Part shown: piece after piece, positions 46,403 through 54,924 of the stretch
Position numbering within the stretch: position 1 is the stretch's first letter
Layout: the number at the start of each line of letters is the position of its first letter
Assembly: GCA_017459985.1 (NCBI GenBank)
Contig: JAFUBX010000011.1
Span: 124,001-188,000 of the forward strand
Direction: 5' to 3'
Source of the DNA: Parasporobacterium sp.
GTDB lineage: Bacteria > Bacillota > Clostridia > Lachnospirales > Lachnospiraceae
Length of the DNA stretch: 64,000 bases
Made by a program: the position numbers and the translations under genes
Notes under the pieces: model-generated
What the model saw: the letters and a program-made list of their open reading frames with translations, nothing else
Database searches by the model: none
What the model was told of the DNA's origin: nothing

Positions 46403-46804
46403 CTCCGCCTGATCGGACCATGTTGGCGGCGTTGGCAGTAATCTGCAACGGAAAAAAGCGGCCGCAGAAGCAGCAGCGGCTTCAGAAGTAAAAGCAGCGA
46501 CAACAGAATACATCGTTCCCATTCTGTATCCGTATTCAGGCATTTTTTCGATAATCGGATACATTTAACGACAGCTGTATCCGCAATTTCCTGTTTCCGA
46601 AAAATAACGGATATAACGCCATCAGCGGACGGCTCAGACGTTCTCACTCAAGGAGCACTTCAGCGGACGCCGGAAAGCCTAAAATTGTTGGATGGTCGAT
46701 GTATTATATTTCCCGCGAAAAGAAGCGAAAAATGAAGCGGTAATCCTATATGGCTGTTCCGCATGATGGCAGTAAAGGAACTTTCATCAGATCGCATCCC
46801 GTTG
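46403..46804. other. Gene-free stretch between the repeat array and the YkgJ promoter
   Basis: No reading frame here has a ribosome site and protein-like composition. The stretch holds an A/G-rich segment (46448-46505), a few TATCCG words around 46535-46580, and no further copies of the 37-bp repeat that I could find. Confidence 0.5.
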
Positions 46805-46834
46805 TTGCGAATCCGTCAAAGGGTATGGTATATT
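46805..46834 (+). promoter_or_regulatory. Promoter of the YkgJ-type gene
   Basis: TTGCGA (46805-46810), an 18-bp spacer and TATATT (46829-46834) lie about 80 bp before the start codon. Both boxes are partial matches. Confidence 0.5.
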
Positions 46835-46914
46835 GCAGTAACAGGCCTTCCGGAGCGCAATCTGGAAGGCGGGCAGACAGGAAGACAGGCAGAGAAAACG
46901 AGGTGGATGATCTG

Positions 46915-47511
46915 ATGATCCGGGAAATTGATGAAACGCTGATAACCAGGGATAAACTTCTTTCCAGTTCCGATCTGGCTAGGCTGGGCTGCGGAAACTG
47001 TCAGGGATGCAGCGACTGCTGCCGGGACAGGGCTTCATCCATAATTCTGGATGCCTGGGATATCCGGCTGCTGAAGGAGGGCCTGAATTATTCTTTCGAA
47101 GGGCTGATAGATCGGGGCCTGATCGTCCTTGGTATTTCCGATGGTGTCGTTCTGCCATCTCTGGCAGTGAAGCCGGAGGCTGACGAATGCGTTTTTCTGG
47201 ATGCGCAGGGCAGATGCAGCATCCATCCCTTCCGCCCCGGGATCTGCCGGATGTTTCCTCTGGCAAGGCTCTGGCATGAAGACGGAAGCTTTTCCTATTT
47301 TCTTCAGCAGGGAGAATGCAGCCACGCAGGCAGGGTCAAGATCCGGATTTCCAAATGGCTGGAATATCCCGATATCCGGGAATATGAGCTTCAGGTAAGA
47401 ACCTACCATGACGCGTTAAAAGATCTGCGCCGGAAAATAAAAACCGGCCTGTCCCATGAGGAACAGGTCGGCCTTCAGCGTCAGTTTCTGGAAGACTGGT
47501 TCGTCAGATAG
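46915..47511 (+). CDS. YkgJ family cysteine cluster protein
   Basis: A 198-residue protein of the zinc- or iron-chelating CxxCxxCC family. It has CGNCQGCSDCCRDR near residue 24 and a second set in CVFLDAQGRCSIHPFRPGICRMFPL, then a further Cys in QQGECSHAG. The cysteine spacing fits a metal-binding site of unsettled function. I use the ATG at 46915 (MIREIDETL), with GAGG 11 bases upstream; an in-frame GTG at 46903 and a longer extension to 46750 are less convincing, the latter because it spans the promoter. It converges with the SPFH gene. Confidence 0.85.
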   Translation: MIREIDETLITRDKLLSSSDLARLGCGNCQGCSDCCRDRASSIILDAWDIRLLKEGLNYSFEGLIDRGLIVLGISDGVVLPSLAVKPEADECVFLDAQGRCSIHPFRPGICRMFPLARLWHEDGSFSYFLQQGECSHAGRVKIRISKWLEYPDIREYELQVRTYHDALKDLRRKIKTGLSHEEQVGLQRQFLEDWFVR

Positions 47512-47543
47512 AAATCCGACGGATCGATCACCCCGATTCTGCG

Positions 47544-48707
47544 TCAGATCGCACTTCTGTCTGAATCTCCCGGTCTGTGGATCACTTTATCTGTACAGCA
47601 GGGATCCTTGGCAGGATCGGCGGGATCATCCGTTCCCTGTGCTGTGACATCCCCCAGTCCGGCGGTCTCCGAAAAAATCACATTTCGTTTCACAGACTGG
47701 GCCACATCGGTGGGGATGATGATCTTGGAAGCCTTGCCATCCGACAGCTTCTGCAGCGTCTCGAACCGTTTCAGTTCCAATACTGCATCATCGGCGGCGG
47801 CGTCTTTCAGGGCGCGGATTCCGGCAGCTTCTGCTTCCTTGGCCAGTCTGACGGCCTGGGCTTCACCCTCTGCCCTGGCGATCCTGGCGTCTCTCTCACC
47901 TTCCGCTGCCAGTACCAGAGCCTGTTTGTCACCTTCTGCCCTGGTGATCACGGCCTGTTTGTGGCCTTCTGCTTCCAGGATTGTCTGTCTTCTGTCACGC
48001 TCTGCCTTCATTTCCTTCTCCATCGCATGACGGATCTCATCCGGCGGAAGAATATTACGAAGCTCCACTCTGGTAACCTTGATTCCCCAGGGATCCGTTG
48101 CGACATCCAGAAGTTCTGTCAGTCTGGCATTGATCACATCTCTGGAGGTCAGGGCCTCATCCAGCGTCATACCACCGATGATATTACGAAGGGTCGTTGC
48201 CGACAGGTTGGCCAGCGCGATCACCGGTTCCGCGGCACCGTAGGTGTACAGCTTGGAATCGTAAATATGATAATATACGATCGCGTCGATCTGCATGGTA
48301 ACGTTATCCTTCGTGATAACCGGCTGGGGCGGCGTATCCAGCACCTGCTCCTTGACGGTGACCCGGTTCGCGATCCGGGAAATAAACGGCACCTTTACAT
48401 GGATTCCCGCTTTCCAGGTGGCTTTGTATTTTCCCAGTACCTCCAGAATATACTCGTGGGCCTGCGGAACGATCCGGATATTTGTAAAGATCAGGATCAG
48501 CACCACCACGATCACAACGATCAGGATCACTGTACTGACTGGCAACATATTCATATTTCTGCTCATATTCTCCTCCATTCTGCCGGCGGATATTCCTCCG
48601 TCCGCAATTCGGCTGCTGTAAATCTCTTCCAGGTTTCCTTTGTTCAGTTCCTCCAGGAGACTCTCGATCTCCTTCAGAGAACTCCCTGAAAAAATGTCTT
48701 CATTCAT
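47544..48707 (-). CDS. SPFH/Band 7 family membrane protein (stomatin/QmcA-like)
   Basis: A 387-residue membrane-anchored scaffold protein. After an unusual 47-residue polar N-terminus comes a membrane segment (about 56-76), the SPFH domain (about 78-240; VPQAHEYILEVLGKYKATWKAGIHVKVPF) and an Ala/Glu-rich coiled coil (about 240-320). These proteins organise membrane microdomains and associate with proteases such as FtsH. Two starts are possible. One is 48707, with GAGG and a close link to the hisI stop. The other is an internal ATG at 48566 with a stronger GGAGGAG site, giving the conventional family start. I keep the longer form because its extra codons look protein-coding. It is downstream of hisI, probably by readthrough. 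Confidence 0.88.
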   Translation of the reverse strand: MNEDIFSGSSLKEIESLLEELNKGNLEEIYSSRIADGGISAGRMEENMSRNMNMLPVSTVILIVVIVVVLILIFTNIRIVPQAHEYILEVLGKYKATWKAGIHVKVPFISRIANRVTVKEQVLDTPPQPVITKDNVTMQIDAIVYYHIYDSKLYTYGAAEPVIALANLSATTLRNIIGGMTLDEALTSRDVINARLTELLDVATDPWGIKVTRVELRNILPPDEIRHAMEKEMKAERDRRQTILEAEGHKQAVITRAEGDKQALVLAAEGERDARIARAEGEAQAVRLAKEAEAAGIRALKDAAADDAVLELKRFETLQKLSDGKASKIIIPTDVAQSVKRNVIFSETAGLGDVTAQGTDDPADPAKDPCCTDKVIHRPGDSDRSAI

Positions 48708-48713
48708 CGTTCC

Positions 48714-49046
48714 TCATTCCTTTACCCATACAGGGTTTTCAAAACAGGATACCGTCCCGAGATGACAGGCGGGGCCGTCTGGTTTTACCATGACCACCAG
48801 GGCATCTCTGTCGCAGTCCGCAGTAATCGACAGAATATGCTGATAGTTGCCGCTGGTCTCGCCCTTCAGCCACAGTTCCTGCCGGGACCGGCTCCAGAAG
48901 CAGGTCAGTTCTTTTTCAATAGAGATCTGAAGACTTTCTTTGCTCATATAAGCCAATGTCAGAACCTGCTTCGTCTGCGCGTCCACAACGATCGCCGGGA
49001 TCAGTCCCCGTTCATCATACTTCAGTGTCTCTATCTCTATCATCAT
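48714..49046 (-). CDS. hisI: Phosphoribosyl-AMP cyclohydrolase
   Basis: Opens the adenine ring of phosphoribosyl-AMP, the third step of histidine synthesis; a zinc enzyme. The 110-residue protein has the expected ITADCDRDALVVMV and GPACHLGTVSCF motifs, and SGNYQHI. The frame extends upstream, but the AGGGGAA site selects the ATG at 49046. It is a single-function HisI; the HisE pyrophosphatase, often fused behind it, is absent from this protein and this window. It ends one codon before the SPFH gene's ribosome site. Confidence 0.94.
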   Translation of the reverse strand: MMIEIETLKYDERGLIPAIVVDAQTKQVLTLAYMSKESLQISIEKELTCFWSRSRQELWLKGETSGNYQHILSITADCDRDALVVMVKPDGPACHLGTVSCFENPVWVKE

Positions 49047-49138
49047 TAGTTCCCCTTTTTTTCTTTTTACTACAAAAGATTTTCTCACAGCCCGGAACTC
49101 AGATCCGGACAGAATTTCGGGTGCGTTCCTTCCCGGAA

Positions 49139-49897
49139 TCAGATCCGGGCCGGGATCCCATGGGCCTTCATTTCCTCTTTCAGATCCCGGATACGGACTT
49201 CTCCAAAATGAAAGATGGAGGCTGCCAGACCGGCATCCACCCTGGGCAGGGCCTGAAACAGGGTAATAAAGTGTTCGATGCAGCCGGCTCCGCCGGAAGC
49301 GATCACCGGAACGCTGACCGCATCACACACTGCCTCCAGCATCTCCAGGTCGAATCCCTGCTTTACGCCGTCGGTATCAATTGAGTTGACCACGATCTCG
49401 CCGGCTCCTTCTCCGGTACAGCGGCGGATCCACTCGATGGCCTCCATGCCGGTGTTTTCCCGGCCGCCCCGGGCAAACACCCGGAAGACACCGTCGACCC
49501 GTTTGATGTCCACAGACAACACCACGCACTGGTCTCCGTATAATCTGGCCGCTTCTCCCACCAGGGAAGGATTGCGGATGGCGCCGGAATTGACGCTGAC
49601 CTTATCCGCGCCGCATTTCAGCACTCGGTCAAAATCCTCTACGGAGTTGATCCCTCCGCCCACCGTCAGGGGGATAAAAACCTGACTGGCGGTTTCTTTC
49701 AGTATATCCGTAAAAATCGTCCGGCCCTCCGCGGATGCGGTGATATCATAAAATACCAGTTCATCGGCTCCGGCACTGCTGTAGAATTTGGCCAGCTCCA
49801 CCGGCGAGTCCACATCCTGAAGACCCAGAAAATTCTTTCCTTTTACAACTCTTCCGTCCCTGACATCCAGACAGGGGATAATTCTCTTTGTTATCAT
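49139..49897 (-). CDS. hisF: Imidazole glycerol phosphate synthase, cyclase subunit
   Basis: TIM-barrel subunit that, with HisH-derived ammonia, forms imidazole glycerol phosphate and AICAR. The 252 residues start with the usual RIIPCLDVRDGRVVKG, including the first catalytic Asp, and contain GGGINSVEDFDRVLKCGADKVSVNSGAI, the second Asp in NSIDTDGVKQGFD, and VPVIASGGAG. The ATG overlaps the hisA stop (ATGA), implying coupling. Confidence 0.96.
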   Translation of the reverse strand: MITKRIIPCLDVRDGRVVKGKNFLGLQDVDSPVELAKFYSSAGADELVFYDITASAEGRTIFTDILKETASQVFIPLTVGGGINSVEDFDRVLKCGADKVSVNSGAIRNPSLVGEAARLYGDQCVVLSVDIKRVDGVFRVFARGGRENTGMEAIEWIRRCTGEGAGEIVVNSIDTDGVKQGFDLEMLEAVCDAVSVPVIASGGAGCIEHFITLFQALPRVDAGLAASIFHFGEVRIRDLKEEMKAHGIPARI

Positions 49898-50610
49898 ATC
49901 CGCTCCAGCTTCACCGCTTCCCTCAGGTCAATGGCCCCTGTGTAGTAGGCCTTCCCGATAATCACTCCGTACAGATTCATGCGGGCAAGATATTCCACAT
50001 CCTCCAGGGTGGAAACTCCGCCGGAGGCTGTGATCTGCAGATCGAACCGGGCGGAAAGCTCCTGATACAGCTTCCGGTTGGTGCCCCGCATGGCGCCGTC
50101 CCGGGAAATATCTGTGCAGATCAGGGTCCGGACTCCATACCGCTGCATGGTTCCGCAGAATTCAAAGGCATCCAGATCCGATTTCTGGGTCCATCCTTTG
50201 ATCGCGACTTTCCCGTCTTTGATGTCTACGCCCACCGCGATCCGGTCCTGGTATTTCTCCACAGCTCTTTGCACCAGATTCTCATCCTGTACCGCGGCGG
50301 TTCCCAGGATCACCCGGTCCAGACCCGCCTGCAGATACCGGTCGATGACCTCCATGGTACGGATCCCTCCGCCGATCTCGCAGAACCCTCCTGTCGCTTC
50401 CCGGATCTTCAGGACGGTTTCCAGATTGGGGGTCTGGGCGCTTTTGGCACCTTCCAGGTCCACAATATGAATATGGGAAGCCCCGCAGTTCATAAAATCC
50501 ATCCCGATCTCCCAGGGACGGTCACTGTATACAGTCATCCGGCTGTAATCTCCCTGATACAGCCGGACAGCCTTTCCTTCAAACAGATCAATTGCAGGAA
50601 ATAAGATCAT
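49894..50610 (-). CDS. hisA: ProFAR isomerase
   Basis: TIM-barrel enzyme that isomerises ProFAR to PRFAR in histidine synthesis. The 238 residues show FPAIDLFEGKAVRLYQGDY at the start (catalytic Asp), EIGGGIRT, GTAAVQDENLV, the second catalytic Asp in CTDISRDGAMRG, and ITASGGVSTLEDV. A GAGGAG site precedes the ATG. It overlaps hisF by 4 bp and follows hisH by 19 bp. Confidence 0.96.
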   Translation of the reverse strand: MILFPAIDLFEGKAVRLYQGDYSRMTVYSDRPWEIGMDFMNCGASHIHIVDLEGAKSAQTPNLETVLKIREATGGFCEIGGGIRTMEVIDRYLQAGLDRVILGTAAVQDENLVQRAVEKYQDRIAVGVDIKDGKVAIKGWTQKSDLDAFEFCGTMQRYGVRTLICTDISRDGAMRGTNRKLYQELSARFDLQITASGGVSTLEDVEYLARMNLYGVIIGKAYYTGAIDLREAVKLERI

Positions 50611-50629
50611 TTCGTTCTCCTCAAAGGTT

Positions 50630-51238
50630 TTATAATTCGCAGAATGCCTGCAGAATCTTCAGTCCCGTCTCCCCGCTTTTTTCGGGATGGTACTGGCACC
50701 CGTAGACATTTTCCCGTTCCACGCCGGCGGTCAGCAATGCGCCGTACTCCGCCAGGGCGGTGACGGATTCCTCACAGTCCGCGGCATAATAGGAGTGCAC
50801 GAAATACACATACTCTCCTTCTTTTACATATCGGTACAGGGGGGATTTTCTGCAGAAATGCAGGGCATTCCACCCGATGTGGGGGATCTTCAGGGACGGA
50901 TCGATCACTTCGGATATCGGCTTTACATTTCCGGGGATAAGTCCCAGCCCCTGATGTTCGCCGTATTCATAGCTTTTATCGAAAAGCATCTGCATTCCCA
51001 GACAGATTCCCAGAAGAGGTTTTCCTTTCTCTGCCTGCTCCTTTACCACATCCTCCATCCCGGTGGCTTTCAGTTTGGCTGCCGCATCCCGGAATGCGCC
51101 GACTCCCGGAAGGAGGATCTTATCGGCCTGTTCGATCACAGATCGGTCGCCGGTCACGACTGCTTCATGTCCGACCGAAGCAATGGAGCATTTTAAAGAA
51201 AACAGATTGCCGACTCCGTAGTCAATAATTGCGATCAT
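50630..51238 (-). CDS. hisH: Imidazole glycerol phosphate synthase, glutamine amidotransferase subunit
   Basis: Class I glutaminase that delivers ammonia to HisF. It shows IIDYGVGNLFS near the start, the nucleophile Cys in LLGICLGMQMLF, VYFVHSYYA, and the His-Glu pair in GCQYHPEKSGETG. I use the ATG at 51238 because the AGGGAA site is well spaced from it; the ATG at 51244 sits only two bases from that site. A 57-bp gap separates it from hisB, with no clear signal inside. Confidence 0.94.
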   Translation of the reverse strand: MIAIIDYGVGNLFSLKCSIASVGHEAVVTGDRSVIEQADKILLPGVGAFRDAAAKLKATGMEDVVKEQAEKGKPLLGICLGMQMLFDKSYEYGEHQGLGLIPGNVKPISEVIDPSLKIPHIGWNALHFCRKSPLYRYVKEGEYVYFVHSYYAADCEESVTALAEYGALLTAGVERENVYGCQYHPEKSGETGLKILQAFCEL

Positions 51239-51301
51239 GGTCATTTCCCTGTCTTTCTGATCTTCTGACGTTCCCGGCTGCCAAAGCCGTCTCTTTCCGG
51301 A

Positions 51302-51889
51302 TCACAGGATCCCCTTCGTCGAGGGAATCGCGTCCGGCGCTTTGTCGTCAATACTGACGGCTTCCTTCAGGCTTCTGGCCGCTGACTTGAAGGCGCCTTC
51401 AATGATATGATGGGAATTGATCCCCGCCAGCTGCCGGATGTGGAGCGCGCAGGCACACTGCCGGACAAAGGCCAGCCAGAACTCCTGCACCAGTTCTGTA
51501 TCGAAGCTGCCTACTTTCTGGGAGGGGATGGTCAGATCATAACCAAGGCATGCCCTTCCGGAAATGTCCACCGCCGTCAGGATCAGAGCCTCATCCATCG
51601 GAAGGATCGTCTGGCCGTACCGCCGGATCCCTCTTTTATCGCCCAGAGCCTGCGAAAAGGCCTGTCCCAGGGCAATTCCGATATCCTCTGTGGTATGATG
51701 ATCATCCACCTGGGTATCCCCTTTGCAGGTCACCTTCAGATCAAAGCTCCCATGCCTTGCAAACAGTTCCAGCATATGGTCCAGAAACCCGCATCCGGTA
51801 TGGATCTCATAAACTCCGGTTCCGTCCAGATCCAGTGAGATCCGGATATCCGTTTCCGTTGTGGTTCTGATGATTTGCGCTGTTCTCAT
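51302..51889 (-). CDS. hisB: Imidazoleglycerol-phosphate dehydratase
   Basis: Manganese enzyme that dehydrates imidazole glycerol phosphate. The 195-residue monofunctional form contains the repeated metal-binding histidine motifs GCGFLDHMLELFARH and DDHHTTEDIGIALGQA, then INSHHIIEGAFKSAARSL. I use the ATG at 51889, which has AGGAG 8 bases upstream. An alternative ATG at 51913 overlaps the hisC stop. There is no fused histidinol-phosphatase domain, so that step must be encoded elsewhere. Confidence 0.95.
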   Translation of the reverse strand: MRTAQIIRTTTETDIRISLDLDGTGVYEIHTGCGFLDHMLELFARHGSFDLKVTCKGDTQVDDHHTTEDIGIALGQAFSQALGDKRGIRRYGQTILPMDEALILTAVDISGRACLGYDLTIPSQKVGSFDTELVQEFWLAFVRQCACALHIRQLAGINSHHIIEGAFKSAARSLKEAVSIDDKAPDAIPSTKGIL

Positions 51890-51909
51890 ACTCGTAACTC
51901 CTGTCCTTC

Positions 51910-52977
51910 TCATGATTTCCGGCTGTCCAGGATCTCACGGACTTCCCGGATCAGAATATCCATCTGTTCTCTGGTCCCGATGGTGATCCTGTTGTAATCT
52001 CTGATCCGTTCTTTTGAGAAATGACGAATCAGCACGCCCCGCTTTTTCAGTTCCAGATATAGTTCCTCCCCCGGAATCTTCGGATGCTTTACAAAAATAA
52101 AATTGCTGGAAGATGAGGTCATGGAAAATCCCAGGTTCTGCAGCTCTCTTTCCGTATAGGCCCGGTTCTCCATGATCACAGCACAGTTCCGGATCCGGTA
52201 CTCTTCGTCCTCCAGGGCCCCGATTCCTGCCGCCATTGTCATGCTGTTGACATTATAGGGATTGACCGAATATTTCACGGTCCGCAGATCCCGGATCAGT
52301 TCCCGGTTTCCCACAGCAAATCCCAGTCTGGCGCCTGCCAGGGAGCGGGATTTGGAAAAGGTCTGCACCACCAGCAGATTGTTATATCTGTGAATCAGAG
52401 GAATGCAGCTTTCCGCTCCGAAATCCACATAGGCCTCGTCGATGACCACCACATTCTCCGGATGGCTCTGAAGGATCTCTTCGATCTGCTCCAGTGACAG
52501 CGCGATCCCCGTGGGGGCATTGGGATTGGCAAGAAAAACCGTTCTTCCTGGCTTTTGATAGGATTTAGGATCAATAGAAAAATCCTCTTCCAGCGGGATC
52601 TCCTCATAGGGAACCCGATTGATCTGGGCAAACACCGGATAAAATCCATAGGTGATATCCGGAAACACCGCCGGGTGTTCCTCATCGCAGTAGGCCATGA
52701 AAATGAAATCCAGGATCTCATCCGATCCGTTGGAAAACAGGATCTCCTCCGGGGAGATCCCGTACAGCCCTGCTGCGGTCTGCACCAGTTCCGTGCATTC
52801 CGGATCGGAATACAGCTGCAGCCGGCCGATCACCTCCTGCGCCCTTTTGCGGGCTTTCTCCGAGGGGGGAAAGGGAGACTCGTTGGTATTGAGTTTGACA
52901 TACTGCATATCCCGTGGCTGCTCGCCCGGGGTATATGGCTCCAGATCACGGTATTTCGCACTTAAAAACGTACTCAT
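51910..52977 (-). CDS. hisC: Histidinol-phosphate aminotransferase
   Basis: PLP-dependent class II aminotransferase that converts imidazole acetol phosphate to histidinol phosphate. The 355 residues include LNTNESPFPPSEKA, FSNGSDEILDFIFMAY, ANPNAPTGIAL, VIDEAYVDFG, the catalytic Lys in QTFSKSRSLAGARLGF and the C-terminal substrate Arg region RITIGTREQMD. GGAGG lies upstream of the ATG. It begins 31 bp after hisD. Confidence 0.95.
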   Translation of the reverse strand: MSTFLSAKYRDLEPYTPGEQPRDMQYVKLNTNESPFPPSEKARKRAQEVIGRLQLYSDPECTELVQTAAGLYGISPEEILFSNGSDEILDFIFMAYCDEEHPAVFPDITYGFYPVFAQINRVPYEEIPLEEDFSIDPKSYQKPGRTVFLANPNAPTGIALSLEQIEEILQSHPENVVVIDEAYVDFGAESCIPLIHRYNNLLVVQTFSKSRSLAGARLGFAVGNRELIRDLRTVKYSVNPYNVNSMTMAAGIGALEDEEYRIRNCAVIMENRAYTERELQNLGFSMTSSSSNFIFVKHPKIPGEELYLELKKRGVLIRHFSKERIRDYNRITIGTREQMDILIREVREILDSRKS

Positions 52978-53008
52978 CAGAACAGATCCTCCGGATAATC
53001 TCAGGATA

Positions 53009-54283
53009 TTACTTTCCGCTTCTGATCAGAGCGGATCTTGCATGGCCTTCCAGTCCTTCCTTCCGGGCAAAATACGCCACATCCTGCGCAAGATCAGCCA
53101 GTGCTTCCCTGGTAAAATAGGTATACTGAGTCTTTTTGACAAAGTCGTCCACAGACAGCGGACTGGAAAACCGGGCGGTTCCGCTGGTGGGAAGGGTATG
53201 GTTCGGCCCGGCCATATAATCTCCGAGGGCTTCCGGGCAGTTCCGTCCCAGGAATACAGATCCTGCATGGCGGATACTGTCGAGATAGGCGAAGGGCTCA
53301 TCCACACACAGCTCCAGATGCTCCGGAGCAATCTCATTGGCAATCTCAATCGCCTTGTACAGATCGTCCGCCACGATGATCTTGCCGTTCTGATCAATCG
53401 AAGCTCGGGCAATCTCTTCTCTGTCCAGCTGCGGGATCTGCTTTTCCAGTTCCTCCTGCACCTTCCGGGCAAAGACTCCGGAATCTGTCACCAGTACAGC
53501 GCTGGAATTTTTGTCATGCTCCGCCTGGGAAAGTAGATCCGCCGCAATATGAGCCGGATCCGATTTGTCATCCGAAACAATCAGGATTTCGCTGGGTCCG
53601 GCGATCATGTCGATGGACACCTGTCCGTAGACCTGCTTCTTGGCTTCCGCGACGAAGGCATTTCCGGGACCGACGATCTTGTCCACCCGGGGAATCGTCT
53701 CTGTTCCGTAAGCCAGCGCTGCGATCGCCTGGGCTCCACCGACCTTGAAGATACTGTCCACGCCGGCCACATGAGCCGCTGCCAGGATATAAGGATTGAT
53801 CCGGCCGTCTTTGACCGGCGGAGTCACGATGACCACCTCTTTCACTCCGGCGATCTTCGCGGGAATGGAGTCCATCAGAACCGTAGAGGGATACGCCGCC
53901 GTTCCTCCCGGCACATACAGTCCCGCCCGGTCCACCGGGATCACCTTCTGTCCCATTACAATCCCGGGCTGGTCGTTGATAATGAAGCTGCTGCGGACCT
54001 GGGCACTGTGAAACTTCCGGATATTGGCGGCGGAACGCTGAAGGATCCGCAGAAATTCCGGTTCCACGCTCTGAAGGGCTTGCTGCATTTCTTCTCCGGA
54101 TACCTTCAGGGAAGTCAGTCTGGCTCCGTCAAACCGTTCGGTGTATTCCAAAAGCGCCTGATCCTTTCGTTCCCTTACATTCTGTATAATCTCCGTCACC
54201 ACATCCTCCACATTGGCCGTGGGGTTGTTTCTTGCAAAGATCTCGCTGTCCGGCAGTTCTCCGTAATTTAATATCCTGATCAT
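53009..54283 (-). CDS. hisD: Histidinol dehydrogenase
   Basis: Zinc enzyme that oxidises histidinol to histidine in two NAD-dependent steps. The 424 residues contain VPGGTAAYPSTVLM, KVGGAQAIAALAYGTE, VDKIVGPGNAFVAEAKKQVYG, IDMIAGPSEILI, the catalytic His in QAEHDKNSSAVLVT, APEHLELCV and GPNHTLPTSGTARF. An AGGAGTT site precedes the ATG. It follows hisG by 15 bp. Its length is normal. Confidence 0.96.
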   Translation of the reverse strand: MIRILNYGELPDSEIFARNNPTANVEDVVTEIIQNVRERKDQALLEYTERFDGARLTSLKVSGEEMQQALQSVEPEFLRILQRSAANIRKFHSAQVRSSFIINDQPGIVMGQKVIPVDRAGLYVPGGTAAYPSTVLMDSIPAKIAGVKEVVIVTPPVKDGRINPYILAAAHVAGVDSIFKVGGAQAIAALAYGTETIPRVDKIVGPGNAFVAEAKKQVYGQVSIDMIAGPSEILIVSDDKSDPAHIAADLLSQAEHDKNSSAVLVTDSGVFARKVQEELEKQIPQLDREEIARASIDQNGKIIVADDLYKAIEIANEIAPEHLELCVDEPFAYLDSIRHAGSVFLGRNCPEALGDYMAGPNHTLPTSGTARFSSPLSVDDFVKKTQYTYFTREALADLAQDVAYFARKEGLEGHARSALIRSGK

Positions 54284-54298
54284 AACTCCTGCTATCCT

Positions 54299-54919
54299 TT
54301 ATTTTGACATTTCCCGCACGATCTTTTCGATCTGGGCCTGTTTGAACTTGAAGCTTGATTTGTTGGCAATCAGTCTCGCACTGATGGGAACGATGGTCTC
54401 GATCACTTCCAGGTTGTTCTCCTTCAGTGTCGTTCCGGTCTCCACGATATCCACGATCACATCCGAAAGTCCCAGGATCGGCGCGATCTCAATGGATCCG
54501 TTCAGATGGATGATATCGATATCCCGGCCGATGGATGTATAGTATTCCCGGGCGATCCGGGAAAACTTGGTGGCCACCTTCAGGGTATACCGGGAATCAT
54601 CCTGATAATCCTTCGGGGCGGCTACCGCCATTCTGCATTTTCCCATCTGAAGATCCAGAAGTTCATAAACATCCGGTTCATATTCCAGAAGAATGTCCTT
54701 TCCGGCCACGCCGATATCTGCGGCTCCCCGTTCCACATAAATTGCCACATCCGAGGGCTTCGCCCAGAAATACCGGACCTGTGCCTCTTCATTTTCAAAG
54801 ATCAGTTTGCGGCTTCCGTCCAGGAGGGAAGGACAGGGAAATCCGGCCGCTTCAAACAGACGGTACACGTTTTCTCCGAGTCTTCCCTTCGGAAGCGCCA
54901 CATTCAGCATTTTATCCAA
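54299..54919 (-). CDS. hisG: ATP phosphoribosyltransferase, short form
   Basis: Catalyses the first step of histidine synthesis. The 206-residue short form lacks the C-terminal regulatory domain and needs HisZ. Features are NVALPKGRLGENVYRLFEAAG, ERGAADIGVAGKDILLE and the PRPP-binding stretch GLSDVIVDIVETGTTLKEN. hisZ is directly upstream by 5 bp, so the hetero-octameric HisGZ enzyme is expected, with histidine feedback acting on the complex. Confidence 0.95.
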   Translation of the reverse strand: MDKMLNVALPKGRLGENVYRLFEAAGFPCPSLLDGSRKLIFENEEAQVRYFWAKPSDVAIYVERGAADIGVAGKDILLEYEPDVYELLDLQMGKCRMAVAAPKDYQDDSRYTLKVATKFSRIAREYYTSIGRDIDIIHLNGSIEIAPILGLSDVIVDIVETGTTLKENNLEVIETIVPISARLIANKSSFKFKQAQIEKIVREMSK

Positions 54920-54924
54920 TCTTC

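Noticed and set aside
46041-46448. N-terminal extension of the TraX-family protein to about 400 residues.
   Set aside because: It runs through the promoter and the palindromic repeats, is rich in Cys/Phe/Arg words created by the repeats, and the ATG at 46040 has a good ribosome site.
46915-47511. A longer YkgJ-type protein from 46750.
   Set aside because: The extra 55 residues cover the predicted promoter and are low-complexity Arg/Gly/Ser sequence not typical of the family.
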